Shown: positions 44,340-53,920, numbered from the stretch's first letter. The stretch is DNA of 64,000 nt from Alteromonas sp047556435 (GCF_047556435.1 NZ_CP180210.1:2914001-2978000), one strand, 5' to 3'. Notes: generated by a model not told the origin, from the letters alone. Translations and numbers: made by a program.

Positions 44340-45257
44340 GTGAGCCATTTTCTTCGATGGTGCGCCTGCACCGTTTTGTTTTGCCTTCCTTTGAGTGCTT
44401 TTGCACAGGAAGCCACTCCTGCTGTAAATCAGCAGGCCGAACAACAAAAAGCGCCAGGCATTCTCAGCTCACGTTTTGAAGCCGATCGAGAATCATTAAA
44501 TAATCTGTTTTCGATTACACAACATCGCCAGAACTATGTTCTTCCCATCAGTTATGTGACAAATCCTAACTCTCTGGGGAATAGTGAACTCACGCCAGAA
44601 TCCGTAGACAACCGGGAAGCAAAATTCCAACTTAGTGTGAAACTTCCCCTTTATCTGCGGGAACAGGCGGATGGGCTGTACTTCGGGTTTACGCTGACAT
44701 CCTTTTGGCAGTTGTATAACAGTGAAGTGTCTAAACCCTTTCGCGAGACCAACTACGAGCCCGAAGTTTTTTGGCAACAGGAAGCCGATATCACGTTTTT
44801 AGGCTACGATTTTAACGCGCTACAGGTCGGCTTTAACCACATGTCTAACGGCCAGAGTGGCATACGCTCACGAAGCTGGAACCGTCTTTTCGCCTCCGTA
44901 TTGTTCAGTGACGATGATGATCTTTACTACCTGAAAACCTGGTACCGAATACCGGAAGACGAAAAAGTGGACCCAACCGACCCAACGGGCGACGACAACC
45001 CAGACATTCTGGATTATTACGGGCGACTGGAATTTGGTTATGGTACAAAAATCGGCAATTTCAAACTACTTGCGCTGATGCGAAATAATTTAAATCTCGG
45101 ACATAACCGCGGCAGTATCCAGCTAAATCTTACCTATCCGCTTTCTGACCGTTACGAGATACTCCTCCAGTATTTTAATGGATACGGCGACTCACTTATC
45201 GATTACAACCGTTCACAGGAGCGGATTGGGCTGGGCTTTCAGCTGATGTTCTTATAA
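44340..45257 (+). CDS. pldA: Outer membrane phospholipase A1
   Basis: OMPLA is a 12-stranded outer-membrane barrel that hydrolyses phospholipids when membrane asymmetry is lost. GTG at 44340 is chosen: GGAG is 7 nt before it, and it gives a signal peptide (SHFLRWCACTVLFCLPLSAFA, cut before QEA), whereas the longer frame starts inside the upstream gene. The catalytic residues are H167, S169 and N181 in FNHMSNGQS and RSWNR, with the same 2- and 12-residue spacing as E. coli H142/S144/N156. An acidic loop (DPTDPTGDDNPD) near residue 235 is unusual. It ends 12 nt from the convergent gene. Confidence 0.92.
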   Translation: MSHFLRWCACTVLFCLPLSAFAQEATPAVNQQAEQQKAPGILSSRFEADRESLNNLFSITQHRQNYVLPISYVTNPNSLGNSELTPESVDNREAKFQLSVKLPLYLREQADGLYFGFTLTSFWQLYNSEVSKPFRETNYEPEVFWQQEADITFLGYDFNALQVGFNHMSNGQSGIRSRSWNRLFASVLFSDDDDLYYLKTWYRIPEDEKVDPTDPTGDDNPDILDYYGRLEFGYGTKIGNFKLLALMRNNLNLGHNRGSIQLNLTYPLSDRYEILLQYFNGYGDSLIDYNRSQERIGLGFQLMFL

Positions 45258-45269
45258 AAGGCTGCTTCC

Positions 45270-46166
45270 CTAGGCAATTACGCCTGCCGCACGATATAAC
45301 TGTAAGTGAACATCCACCAGCGCGGGGATATCGCGCTGGTAACCGCCCCCAATCACGCAGGCTGTGGGCACGCCCGCCTGACGGCATAACGACAGTACCA
45401 TGTTATCTCTTTGCAATATGCCTGACGTGGTGATCTGCAAATGCCCAAGATCGTCATTCACGTGAATATCCACACCCGCATCGTAAATAACCGCATCAGG
45501 CCGGTATCGCCAAGCCAGCGTCAGCGCCGCATCCAACGCCTCAAGATAATCGGCATCACCGGTACCTTTCTCCAGAGGGATATCAATATCGGAGTGCTGT
45601 TTGCGGTGGGGAAAATTCTTTTCACCATGTAAAGACAGAGTAATAATGCGGTCATCCCCCCTGGCCAGCCACGCGGTTCCATCGCCCTGGTGTACATCAC
45701 AGTCGATAATGAGCACCCTGTCGATATCAGGCTCTGACAGCATGCTACTGGCCGCAAGATAGAGATCGTTAAACAGGCAAAAGCCAGAACCAAAGGTATC
45801 GAAGGCGTGGTGATATCCGCCGGTAAGGTTCAGCGCCAACCCATGCTTTACCGCCAGCTTAGCGGTCAGGCTGGTTCCGCCCACTGCTGTCAGGCTTCTG
45901 TCGATAAGTTGTTGCGACCAGGGAAAACCAATCCGGCGCATCGCTTTCTTATCCAGCGTGCCTTCGAGTAAGGGCATTATATAGTCAGAGTCGTACACCG
46001 ACGTCAGCAACTGTTTGTCGATTGGCTGAGGCTGATGAAACCAGTTATCGGGTGCGCCACGCGCGCTAAGCGCATCGCGGATCCCCTGATACTTTTCGAT
46101 GGGAAACCGGTGCCGGACAGGCAGATTCAGTTGACTGTAAATAGGGTGGAAAACCAGTGGTATCAT
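45270..46166 (-). CDS. Histone deacetylase-superfamily protein
   Basis: The 298-aa protein has the arginase/deacetylase fold motifs LTGGYHHAF (paired His), GFCLFNDL, IIDCDVHQGDGTA (zinc Asp and His) and DAGVDIHVND. It starts with FHPIYSQLNLPVRHRFPIEKY, typical of the bacterial AcuC/class II-like branch. Such enzymes deacetylate proteins or polyamines; the substrate here is not known. The MCP terminator (46192-46215) lies between it and the upstream gene. Confidence 0.85.
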   Translation of the reverse strand: MIPLVFHPIYSQLNLPVRHRFPIEKYQGIRDALSARGAPDNWFHQPQPIDKQLLTSVYDSDYIMPLLEGTLDKKAMRRIGFPWSQQLIDRSLTAVGGTSLTAKLAVKHGLALNLTGGYHHAFDTFGSGFCLFNDLYLAASSMLSEPDIDRVLIIDCDVHQGDGTAWLARGDDRIITLSLHGEKNFPHRKQHSDIDIPLEKGTGDADYLEALDAALTLAWRYRPDAVIYDAGVDIHVNDDLGHLQITTSGILQRDNMVLSLCRQAGVPTACVIGGGYQRDIPALVDVHLQLYRAAGVIA

Positions 46167-46184
46167 GACACCTGCTGCATTAAG

Positions 46185-46215
46185 TAAAAAAAACGGCCTG
46201 TTATGTCAGACCGTT
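46185..46215 (-). terminator. Terminator of the chemoreceptor gene
   Basis: AACGGCCTG (46192-46200) pairs with CAGACCGTT (46207-46215) with one mismatch. On the minus strand a run of T follows the stem. The chemoreceptor stop is about 20 nt upstream. Confidence 0.75.
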
Positions 46216-46236
46216 ATGAATACTCTCAATGCCTTG

Positions 46237-47856
46237 TTAACGGGTCAAGCTGTGCACCACTTTTTCGACATTCTTTGCCATGTTGCGCATGGAAACAGAA
46301 ATATCATCGCGCTGCGACAAAGCGTGATATCGCTCAGAAGACGCCACAACATTGCGGATAATCGCCTGTACATCGCCAAGTACCGTTTCCTGCTCATCCG
46401 CAGCGCGGTTCAGGGCTACTACTACGCTGGCTGTTTCCTGAATATCTTTTACCACCTGATTCAGCGTAGCAAGTGCAGTCTGCGCTTCTGCTGCGTTGGT
46501 TTCTGACAGGCGCTTGCCTTCATCCATCGCGCTCACTGCGCCGCGTGCTTCCTGTTCAAAGCTGCTGAGGATATTATTAATTTCTTTTGTCGACTGTTGT
46601 GTTTTTGCTGCCAATGCACGAACTTCGTCAGCAACCACCGCAAAGCCTCTGCCATGTTCTCCCGCTCTGGCTGCTTCAATTGCCGCGTTTAGCGCCAGCA
46701 AGTTGGTCTGGTCAGCAATTTCGTTTATCACATTCACTACTTTTAGAATATTCGCGCTTCGGCTCTGCAGCGCGTTGACAATCTCACTTGAGCTTGAGAC
46801 CGTTTTCTCCAGCTGCTTAAAACCCTGGTTGGCTTTTTCAAAGGTGACGTAGCAACTGTCGACGTTCTTTTCCGAATTATTGGTAGCAACGGCCACCTGG
46901 TCAGTTATCGCCACCAGACTTTGTACAATTTCCCGAAGTTTGTCGGTACTGGTATCAAGGGCCTGAGATGCTTCTCGTTGGTCATCTGCTCCACCCTGTA
47001 TTGACTGGCTTACTTCGCCCAGCGTAGTTACCGCGGTGCCCATCTCCTGTTCGGCCTCGCGCAACTGATACACCGAGTTTTGCAATTTTGTTTGTAACGA
47101 GCGCGCAGAGTCGGCCAACACACCTAGTTCATGATGACTCTGATACGTGATTGGCGTTTCATACCGGCTTTTTGACAAATCAGAAATTGCTGAGGCTATT
47201 TGCTTGATAGGTGCAATAACCTGAGAACGCAAGCGGTAGATAACATATACCACCGAGAGTACCGATAGAGCGACCGCTGCCAGCAAAATCATCCACAGTG
47301 TACTTCGTGTATCATCTCGCAATGCGTCGAACGAGCCCGTAGCCTGGCCAGCAATTTCACTGGCAATGTCACTTAAGAGCTCAGCAGGTTCGCGGTCAAT
47401 TCCCCTTACAACACTGTCGCCGACTTTAGGATCGAATCCGGCGTCAATAAAAGCCTGATAACCTTCGCGGTATTTTTCAGCCATGACTGCATGGGCTTTC
47501 AAAAACGCGCGGATGTCCTGTTTGGCTTTTTCGCTGACATTTTCATCTGCAAGCAGCGCATTTACGGCCCGGGTGATGTCTGCCTCACGCTCCTGAAATC
47601 GCGTCCAGTACTTCTGGCGATCATTCTCGTTATGTCCACGCAGTAATACATTTTTCCATTCCTGTACCTGTGTTTTGAACGTACTAAGCACGTCGTTAAC
47701 ATCCCGTTCTGCCTGCACCAGCGTATTTTCAAGTTCATCAAAGTGGTTCAGCAGCGAAAAGGCTTTAGAAATGGAAGCAGTATTAAGCAGTACAAGAAGA
47801 AACAAACTGGCCAAGACCGGCGTCATAACGAGTTTGCTGATGCTGGTATAATTCAC
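46237..47856 (-). CDS. Methyl-accepting chemotaxis protein
   Basis: The 539-aa transducer has TM1 at about 11-31, a helical periplasmic domain of roughly 160 residues, TM2 at about 190-210 and a HAMP domain after it (RLRSQVIAPIKQIASAISDLS). The cytoplasmic signalling tip is NEIADQTNLLALNAAIEAARAGEHGRGFAVV, which interacts with CheA/CheW. There is no C-terminal CheR-binding pentapeptide. The ligand is not deducible; the periplasmic helices resemble a four-helix-bundle sensor. No other chemotaxis gene is nearby. Confidence 0.93.
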   Translation of the reverse strand: MNYTSISKLVMTPVLASLFLLVLLNTASISKAFSLLNHFDELENTLVQAERDVNDVLSTFKTQVQEWKNVLLRGHNENDRQKYWTRFQEREADITRAVNALLADENVSEKAKQDIRAFLKAHAVMAEKYREGYQAFIDAGFDPKVGDSVVRGIDREPAELLSDIASEIAGQATGSFDALRDDTRSTLWMILLAAVALSVLSVVYVIYRLRSQVIAPIKQIASAISDLSKSRYETPITYQSHHELGVLADSARSLQTKLQNSVYQLREAEQEMGTAVTTLGEVSQSIQGGADDQREASQALDTSTDKLREIVQSLVAITDQVAVATNNSEKNVDSCYVTFEKANQGFKQLEKTVSSSSEIVNALQSRSANILKVVNVINEIADQTNLLALNAAIEAARAGEHGRGFAVVADEVRALAAKTQQSTKEINNILSSFEQEARGAVSAMDEGKRLSETNAAEAQTALATLNQVVKDIQETASVVVALNRAADEQETVLGDVQAIIRNVVASSERYHALSQRDDISVSMRNMAKNVEKVVHSLTR

Positions 47857-47987
47857 GGAAAATAACCTTTGCAGACGGCAGATTGAGTAACGTTTGTATT
47901 AAATGATATTTTTGTGACAACGCCGTGACATCCTGCGTATAAAGCCATATACGCCGTTATTTTTCTCTATACCTTCGTTCGAGTCAT

Positions 47988-48014
47988 AAAAAAAGCGCCA
48001 ACGGCGCTCTTTTT
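47988..48014 (-). terminator. Terminator downstream of the oxidoreductase gene
   Basis: AGCGCC (47994-47999) and GGCGCT (48003-48008) pair across AAC, with a 7-nt T run on the minus strand and T5 on the plus strand. It lies about 117 nt after the stop at 48131. Confidence 0.75.
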
Positions 48015-48130
48015 CTATGCATTTCCAATTTGCAGATAACCAGTAAGCAAGTTATTAATACTGTTCGCCTCTGGCCTGCACTCGTTTGAGCTCTGGTAAC
48101 AATAAGCCCCTTCGCACAGGCATACTCAGA

Positions 48131-49150
48131 TTAATCGTGAAGCCCCGCCAAGACCAATTTACCTATTGCCTTCCCGGATTCGAGAATACGATGGGCTTCA
48201 TACAGCGTTTCGGGTGAAAGCTGTCCCAGGCGCTGCTGAAGCGTCGTTCTGATAATGCCGTTATCTGCAAGCTCGGCAGCCTGATTTAGGATGTCATGTT
48301 GAGTTTGGATATCGTCAGTATTGAAAAGCGGGCGCGTGTACATGAACTCCCAGTGCAGTGACAAACTCTTTTTCTTCATCAGGCTGATATCCAGCACGCC
48401 GGGATCATCAATAAGGGCAAAACGTCCCTGAGGTCTCAATACATTCACGCATGCTTCAAAATGTTTATCACTGTGACTCAGACTGGCGACATAGTCCACC
48501 GGGCCGAGATTTGCGTTCTCTATTTCCTCATCAATCGGCTTTGAATGATCGACGACATGATGCGCGCCCATGTCTTTTACCCACCGCTGGGTCTCAGGAC
48601 GTGATGCAGTAGCAATAATCTTCACAGACGTTAGCTGACGCGCCAGTTGAATAAGAATCGAGCCTACTCCACCAGCACCGGCAACAACCAACAATGTTTT
48701 TGGCGGAGCGTTTTTGTCCTGCGCGACTTCCAGCCGGGAGAACAAGAGCTCCCACGCCGTAATGGTGGTTAATGGCAGTGCCGCTGCCTCTGCATCGGAC
48801 AGTTTTTTTGGTGCATGACCCACTATTCGTTCATCTACCAGTTGATATTCCGCATTGCTTCCCTGACGCGAAATATCTCCGGCGTAAAACACTCTGTCAC
48901 CGGGCTTAAATAGCGAGACTTCGCTACCGGTGGCCTCGACGATACCCACTGCGTCCCAACCTAAAACCTTGAATTCATCAGCCTCGGGACTGGCGGACTT
49001 TCTAACTTTCGTATCAACTGGATTCACCGATACCGCATTCACTTTCACCAGCAAATCGCGGCCGGCCGGCGCCGGTTTGGCAATATTAAAAGATTGAAAT
49101 GAACCTTGACGAAGCTCAGGAGACGCCTGCTTATAGCCTACTGCGAGCAT
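48131..49150 (-). CDS. Zinc-type alcohol dehydrogenase/quinone oxidoreductase family protein
   Basis: The 339-aa medium-chain dehydrogenase/reductase has the GroES-like domain (VNAVSVNPVDTKVRK, GWDAVGIVEATGSEV, FKPGDRVFYAG) and the NADP-binding motif VVAGAGGVGSILIQLAR near residue 157. The catalytic-zinc Cys of classical alcohol dehydrogenases is absent, so it is better called an NADPH quinone oxidoreductase or enone reductase. It is likely monocistronic. The substrate is unknown. Confidence 0.85.
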   Translation of the reverse strand: MLAVGYKQASPELRQGSFQSFNIAKPAPAGRDLLVKVNAVSVNPVDTKVRKSASPEADEFKVLGWDAVGIVEATGSEVSLFKPGDRVFYAGDISRQGSNAEYQLVDERIVGHAPKKLSDAEAAALPLTTITAWELLFSRLEVAQDKNAPPKTLLVVAGAGGVGSILIQLARQLTSVKIIATASRPETQRWVKDMGAHHVVDHSKPIDEEIENANLGPVDYVASLSHSDKHFEACVNVLRPQGRFALIDDPGVLDISLMKKKSLSLHWEFMYTRPLFNTDDIQTQHDILNQAAELADNGIIRTTLQQRLGQLSPETLYEAHRILESGKAIGKLVLAGLHD

Positions 49151-49369
49151 ACAAAACTCCTTAGATTACCCGTATTAACAGTTTGAGATAGAACTAATGA
49201 TGATTGTTATACACGCTGAGACAGTAAAATGATCGGCTCTTGAGACAAATCACTTGGTGATGCGTCAAATAGTATAGGGTCTGTAGCAGGGTTGTTTGCG
49301 CCACTACACCGCAGTCATCGCTTGTCTCAAACGCGAAAATCCGATGGCGAATCTAAAACACGCAATTGA

Positions 49370-49395
49370 AAAAGGCAGCGATGACGCTGCCTTTT
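49370..49395. terminator. Terminator of the PEP-CTERM-like gene
   Basis: AAAAGGCAGCG (49370-49380) and CGCTGCCTTTT (49385-49395) form a perfect 11-bp stem with loop ATGA, 28 nt after the stop. Confidence 0.88.
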
Positions 49396-49423
49396 AACGC
49401 TAAGTTCTGGCAAGGAAGAAACC

Positions 49424-50356
49424 CTATTTCCTGCGATGGCGAATTACCAGTCCCGCAAGAGCCATCGTAAAAATAGCCAATGTAGTGGGAGAGGAAACTT
49501 CAACGTTATCATCAGGTTGGTCTGGCGCAGCCCCAGCCGGCAAAATAACCTGATAATGAATCGCACTTAACGCATCGTTACCGCCTGTATAAGTGATATT
49601 TAGCGAGTTCAGTCCAACTGTCAGATAGGAGGTTATGTCAATCTCAAACAGATCCCACAAAGCACCGTTTGTAACAGTAGAGCCTGGCGTCGCAGGTACC
49701 GTAAGACCATCGAAGTCAATGTTGACCACTGACCCGTTGATACTAAACAGCCCATCAACAAAACTCTGCCCATCTGAAATGCCGAGTAACAAACTGGCCG
49801 CTCCCGATGCGTAATTAATTCCTGACAACGTGGTGTCCCAACCCAACGGGTCATATATGTTGTCAAAGTTTGCATCGTTTCCTTCAAACGACACCACATC
49901 GGTATTGTTACTGTCATCGCCATCATCGTAATAAACCACAAGGGAGGCACCATTGGTATTGTTAGGACTTAGTCCCGACAGATTATAGGTACCATCACCT
50001 GAGATTAGACTTGTAACATCAGCTCTGTAAGCCTGACTATTATCCTGCGACCAAAAATTGTCATCAGAAAAACCGATACTGTTACCAACAATGCTGGTGC
50101 CATTAAACAATGCGCTGGCATTGAACGTCGGGTCGGTTGAATTAGTGGGACCATGCCAATAAAGATACGCTTGCGATATCGTTCCTGACGTACCTGATAA
50201 CGTTATATCTCCACTTCCATTTCCGCGTAACCCGCCAACTCCGGCGTAAGCAATATCCGTATCGAAAAACGTGCCTGCGCTGGAGATAAGACTCGCCTGA
50301 GCCTGTAACGAACTAACTGTAAAAATGAAAAGCGGTAATGCCTTTTTAATTTTCAT
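49424..50356 (-). CDS. Secreted protein with PEP-CTERM-like C-terminal anchor
   Basis: The 310-aa protein has a signal peptide (KIKKALPLFIFTVSSLQAQA) and a beta-rich body poor in Cys and rich in Ser, Gly, Asn and Asp. It ends with a short tripartite tail: VSSPTTLAIFTMALAGLVIRHRRK, that is, a V-x-x-P-like motif, a hydrophobic helix and a basic end. This matches the shape of PEP-CTERM signals processed by exosortases, although the central Glu is replaced by Ser. An acidic stretch (DDGDDSNNTD) precedes a segment with QAYLYWHGP. No exosortase is encoded in the window. A sigma-54-like promoter lies upstream. The function is unknown; such proteins are often tied to exopolysaccharide or biofilm matrix. 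Confidence 0.75.
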   Translation of the reverse strand: MKIKKALPLFIFTVSSLQAQASLISSAGTFFDTDIAYAGVGGLRGNGSGDITLSGTSGTISQAYLYWHGPTNSTDPTFNASALFNGTSIVGNSIGFSDDNFWSQDNSQAYRADVTSLISGDGTYNLSGLSPNNTNGASLVVYYDDGDDSNNTDVVSFEGNDANFDNIYDPLGWDTTLSGINYASGAASLLLGISDGQSFVDGLFSINGSVVNIDFDGLTVPATPGSTVTNGALWDLFEIDITSYLTVGLNSLNITYTGGNDALSAIHYQVILPAGAAPDQPDDNVEVSSPTTLAIFTMALAGLVIRHRRK

Positions 50357-50416
50357 ATTAATTCCTCAATGCATATTTGATGGTGACATAACCGCAAAAC
50401 ATGCCAAAACAAAAAA

Positions 50417-50432
50417 TGCATATGCAGTGCCA
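50417..50432 (-). promoter_or_regulatory. Candidate sigma-54 promoter of the PEP-CTERM-like gene
   Basis: On the minus strand TGGCACTGCATATGCA matches the -24/-12 consensus TGGCACnnnnnTTGCW. GG and GC are exactly 10 nt apart, with only two positions off. The start point would be near 50406, about 50 nt before the ATG. Confidence 0.65.
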
Positions 50433-50470
50433 AAAAATAACACCTTGAATAATCAAAAAATTAAAAAGCC

Positions 50471-50500
50471 ATGTAAAATAAATGTAAAATTTATTGACAC
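50471..50500 (-). promoter_or_regulatory. Possible activator site for the sigma-54 promoter
   Basis: ATGTAAAAT occurs twice (50471-50479, 50482-50490), one helical turn (11 bp) apart, followed by TTATTGACAC, 40-70 bp upstream of the -24 element. This is a typical place for an enhancer-binding protein. Nothing else recognisable was seen in the rest of the 344-bp gap (50357-50700). Confidence 0.35.
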
Positions 50501-50700
50501 TAAAAGGCGAATAATCAGGGGAAATGAGGGCCTTAAGAAGTGTTCTCCAGACCCTATAGGGTGAGCGTTAACGAGTTAAATGTAGCTACAATAACCTGTC
50601 ACTATATAAATACTCTCCAGTTAATGAGCGTAACAACTGGCTAGTGCTAGACCACCAACAGAGGCGTCGTAGATCACCGCCAGCTTTATCCTGTCTTCAC

Positions 50701-52278
50701 TTATTCCCACTCAATCGTCGCGGGTGGCTTACCGGAGATATCGTAAACCACACGGGAGATTCCATTGACCTCGTTGATAATGCGGTTGGATACCTTACCT
50801 AAGAAATCGTAGGGTAAATGCGCCCAGTGTGCAGTCATGAAATCAATGGTTTCCACAGCACGCAGGGACACCACCCAGTCGTATTTACGGGCATCGCCCA
50901 TCACACCGACCGAGCGTACGGGCAAGAATACGGTAAACGCCTGACTGACTTTATGATACAGGTCTGCGGCATGTAGCTCTTCAATAAAGATAGCATCGGC
51001 ACGACGTAGCAAGTCGCAGTACTCTTTCTTGATTTCGCCCAATACGCGAACGCCCAGACCCGGACCCGGGAACGGATGGCGGTATAGCATGTCGTAAGGC
51101 AAACCCAGTTCCAGACCAATCTTGCGCACTTCATCTTTAAACAGTTCGCGCAGCGGCTCAACCAGACCTAAATTCATTTCTTCCGGCAGACCGCCAACAT
51201 TGTGGTGCGATTTAATAACGTGCGCTTTGCCGGTGGCAGAGCCTGCTGACTCGATGACATCCGGATAAATGGTGCCCTGTGCCAGCCATTTGGCGTTGGT
51301 CAGCTTTCCGGCCTCTTCGTCAAACACGTGCACAAATTCATTACCGATAGCTTTGCGTTTTAACTCTGGATCTTCGATGCCAGCCAGTCTCGCCAGGAAA
51401 CGGTCTTCAGCGTCAATTTTGATAATGTTCAGACCAAAATGATCACCAAACATCTCCATCACCTGCTCGCCCTCATGTAAACGAAGCAAGCCGTTGTCCA
51501 CAAACACGCAGGTAAGGTTTTTACCAATAGCTCGGTGCAGCAACATGGCAGTAACGGAAGAGTCAACGCCGCCGGATAATCCCAGCACCACTTCCTCATC
51601 GCCCACCTGCTCTTTAATGCGGGCAACCGCATCTTCAATAATGGCGCCTGGCGTCCACAGCTTTTCACAACCACACACATCCATTACGAAATGGGTTAGC
51701 ATGCGCAGCCCCTGACGGGTGTGCGTGACTTCCGGGTGGAACTGCACGCCATAAAACTGCTTTTCTTCGTTATACATTGCGGCGTGCGGGCACGATGCGG
51801 TTTGCGCGATGGTCTCAAAGCCTTCAGGAATGGCTGACACTTTATCACCATGGCTCATCCACACATCCAGCAAGGCATTACCGTTTTCGCCAATGGCATC
51901 TTCGATGTGGGTAAGAAATGGGCTGGGTTTGATCACTTCAACCTGGGCGTAACCAAACTCGCGCTTATCAGAACCCAAAACGCCACCGCCCAGCTGGTGG
52001 GCCATGGTTTGCATGCCATAACATACCCCTAACACTGGCACACCGGCCTCAAAAACATATTCTGGCGCGCGGGGTGACCCTTCTTCCGGTACCGACTCAG
52101 GCCCACCAGACAAAATAATCCCCTGCGGATTGAATTCGCGAATTTGTGCTTCAGTGACATCCCATGCCCACAGCTCACAGTACACGCCAATTTCACGCAC
52201 CCGACGTGCAATTAACTGCGTGTATTGAGAACCAAAGTCCAGAATAAGAATACGTTGTTCATGAATATTTGTGGTCAT
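50701..52278 (-). CDS. guaA: GMP synthase (glutamine-hydrolysing)
   Basis: GuaA aminates XMP to GMP with glutamine and ATP. The 525-aa sequence has the class I amidotransferase nucleophile C86 (GVCYGMQTM) with H and E in GVQFHPEVTH, the ATP pyrophosphatase loop LGLSGGVDSSV, and the C-terminal dimerisation domain ending PPATIEWE. The length equals that of E. coli GuaA. It is 71 nt after guaB, with a hairpin between. Confidence 0.97.
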   Translation of the reverse strand: MTTNIHEQRILILDFGSQYTQLIARRVREIGVYCELWAWDVTEAQIREFNPQGIILSGGPESVPEEGSPRAPEYVFEAGVPVLGVCYGMQTMAHQLGGGVLGSDKREFGYAQVEVIKPSPFLTHIEDAIGENGNALLDVWMSHGDKVSAIPEGFETIAQTASCPHAAMYNEEKQFYGVQFHPEVTHTRQGLRMLTHFVMDVCGCEKLWTPGAIIEDAVARIKEQVGDEEVVLGLSGGVDSSVTAMLLHRAIGKNLTCVFVDNGLLRLHEGEQVMEMFGDHFGLNIIKIDAEDRFLARLAGIEDPELKRKAIGNEFVHVFDEEAGKLTNAKWLAQGTIYPDVIESAGSATGKAHVIKSHHNVGGLPEEMNLGLVEPLRELFKDEVRKIGLELGLPYDMLYRHPFPGPGLGVRVLGEIKKEYCDLLRRADAIFIEELHAADLYHKVSQAFTVFLPVRSVGVMGDARKYDWVVSLRAVETIDFMTAHWAHLPYDFLGKVSNRIINEVNGISRVVYDISGKPPATIEWE

Positions 52279-52300
52279 GGCGTTACCTGTAAATAAATAA

Positions 52301-52327
52301 ACAAAAGAGGCTGGTGAAAACCAGCCT
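52301..52327 (-). terminator. Hairpin between guaB and guaA
   Basis: AGGCTGGT (52308-52315) and ACCAGCCT (52320-52327) pair across GAAA. The minus strand continues CTTTTGTTTATTTATTT. It may attenuate guaA relative to guaB rather than fully terminate. Confidence 0.6.
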
Positions 52328-52349
52328 GCTAAAGGTAAGGGGTGAGCGT

Positions 52350-53819
52350 TTAGCCCAGTCGGTAGTTAGGTGCTTCTTTGGTGATGCTCACATCGTGAAC
52401 ATGAGATTCACCCATACCTGCCGACGTCACACGCACAAACTGTGCTTTGGTATTCAGCTCTTCAATAGTCGCGCAACCGGTCAGGCCCATGGCCGAACGC
52501 AGTCCGCCCATTTGCTGGTGAATGATGGTCGCAATCGGGCCTTTATAGGCAACGCGGCCTTCAATACCTTCCGGCACCAGCTTTTCGGCGTTGTTAGACT
52601 CCTGGAAGTAGCGATCTGATGAACCGTGGTTTTGATTCATCGCCCCTAACGAGCCCATACCTCGGTACGACTTGTAGTAACGTCCCTGATACAGCTCGAC
52701 TTCACCGGGTGCTTCTTCGGTTCCGGCCAGCATGCTACCAACCATCACGCAGGCCGCGCCTGCTGCCAGTGCTTTTGCGATATCACCCGAGAAGCGGATA
52801 CCGCCATCTGCGATAACCGGAATGCCTGTGCCTTCCAGTGCGTCCACCGCATCGGCTACTGCTGAAATTTGTGGAACGCCGCAGCCGGTAACAATACGCG
52901 TGGTACAAATTGACCCAGGACCAATGCCCACTTTCACTGCATCAACACCTGCATCTGCCAGCGCTTTGGCACCTGCAGCGGTGGCAACGTTACCAGCAAT
53001 GATTTGCAATACCGGATAGTTTTTGCGAACCGTTTTCACACGTTCGATAACCCCTTCAGAGTGACCGTGCGAGGTATCAATCAGCAGCACATCCACACCC
53101 GCCTCGACCAGCAGCGCGATACGCTCATCGGTACCCGGGCCTACGCCAACAGCCGCACCAACACGCAAGCGACCCAGCGAGTCTTTACATGCGTTAGGTT
53201 TGTTTTCAGCTTTCTGGAAGTCTTTTACCGTGATCAGGCCAGACAGCTTAAAGGCGTCGTCAACAACCAGAATTTTCTCAATGCGGTGTTCGTGCATCAG
53301 CTCAAGCACTTCTTCAGAGCTTGCGCCTTCTTTAACCGTAACCAAATCGTCCTTTTTGGTCATCACGCGATCGATAGTCAGTTCAAGACGTTTCTCAAAC
53401 CGCAGATCACGGCCAGTCACGATACCAATCAGGTTATTGTCTTTGTCAGTGACCGGGAAGCCTGAATAGCCAAGCTTTTTACTCAGGCTAAGCACTTCAC
53501 CAATCGTTGCATCCTTGCTCACGGTAACCGGATCAGACACTACGCCACTTTCGTACTTTTTCACTTCCAGTACGTGGGCTGCCTGATCTTCCGGACGCAT
53601 ATTCTTGTGAATGAATCCAATACCGCCTTCCTGCGCGAGTGCAATTGCCAAGCGGGCTTCAGATACCGTATCCATCGCAGCGGATACCATCGGAATATTC
53701 AGCGTCACTTCGCGCGTCAGGCGCGTTTTCAGGCTGGCAGTATGGGGGAGAACGGATGAGTGGCCAGGAACCAGCAACACATCATCAAAAGTAAGGGCTT
53801 CTTGGACGATTCGGAGCAT
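52350..53819 (-). CDS. guaB: Inosine-5'-monophosphate dehydrogenase
   Basis: GuaB oxidises IMP to XMP, the committed step to GMP. ATG at 53819 (489 aa, E. coli 488) starts MLRIVQEALTFDDVLLVPGHS and has AGGTG about 8 nt upstream; the frame also opens earlier with atypical residues. Two CBS domains lie at about 95-205, the catalytic Cys is in GPGSICTTRIVTG near 305, and the flap has the MGSLGAMN and EGIEGRVAYKG motifs. It diverges from xseA. Confidence 0.97.
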   Translation of the reverse strand: MLRIVQEALTFDDVLLVPGHSSVLPHTASLKTRLTREVTLNIPMVSAAMDTVSEARLAIALAQEGGIGFIHKNMRPEDQAAHVLEVKKYESGVVSDPVTVSKDATIGEVLSLSKKLGYSGFPVTDKDNNLIGIVTGRDLRFEKRLELTIDRVMTKKDDLVTVKEGASSEEVLELMHEHRIEKILVVDDAFKLSGLITVKDFQKAENKPNACKDSLGRLRVGAAVGVGPGTDERIALLVEAGVDVLLIDTSHGHSEGVIERVKTVRKNYPVLQIIAGNVATAAGAKALADAGVDAVKVGIGPGSICTTRIVTGCGVPQISAVADAVDALEGTGIPVIADGGIRFSGDIAKALAAGAACVMVGSMLAGTEEAPGEVELYQGRYYKSYRGMGSLGAMNQNHGSSDRYFQESNNAEKLVPEGIEGRVAYKGPIATIIHQQMGGLRSAMGLTGCATIEELNTKAQFVRVTSAGMGESHVHDVSITKEAPNYRLG

Positions 53820-53920
53820 GCAACAACACCTGTTGAGTTGAGGGTTAATTGCGGCGCAATTGTAGTGTTTTTTATAATTCAGGTAAACTCTATTTCCATG
53901 GATCACGAGCTTTTTTTCGA

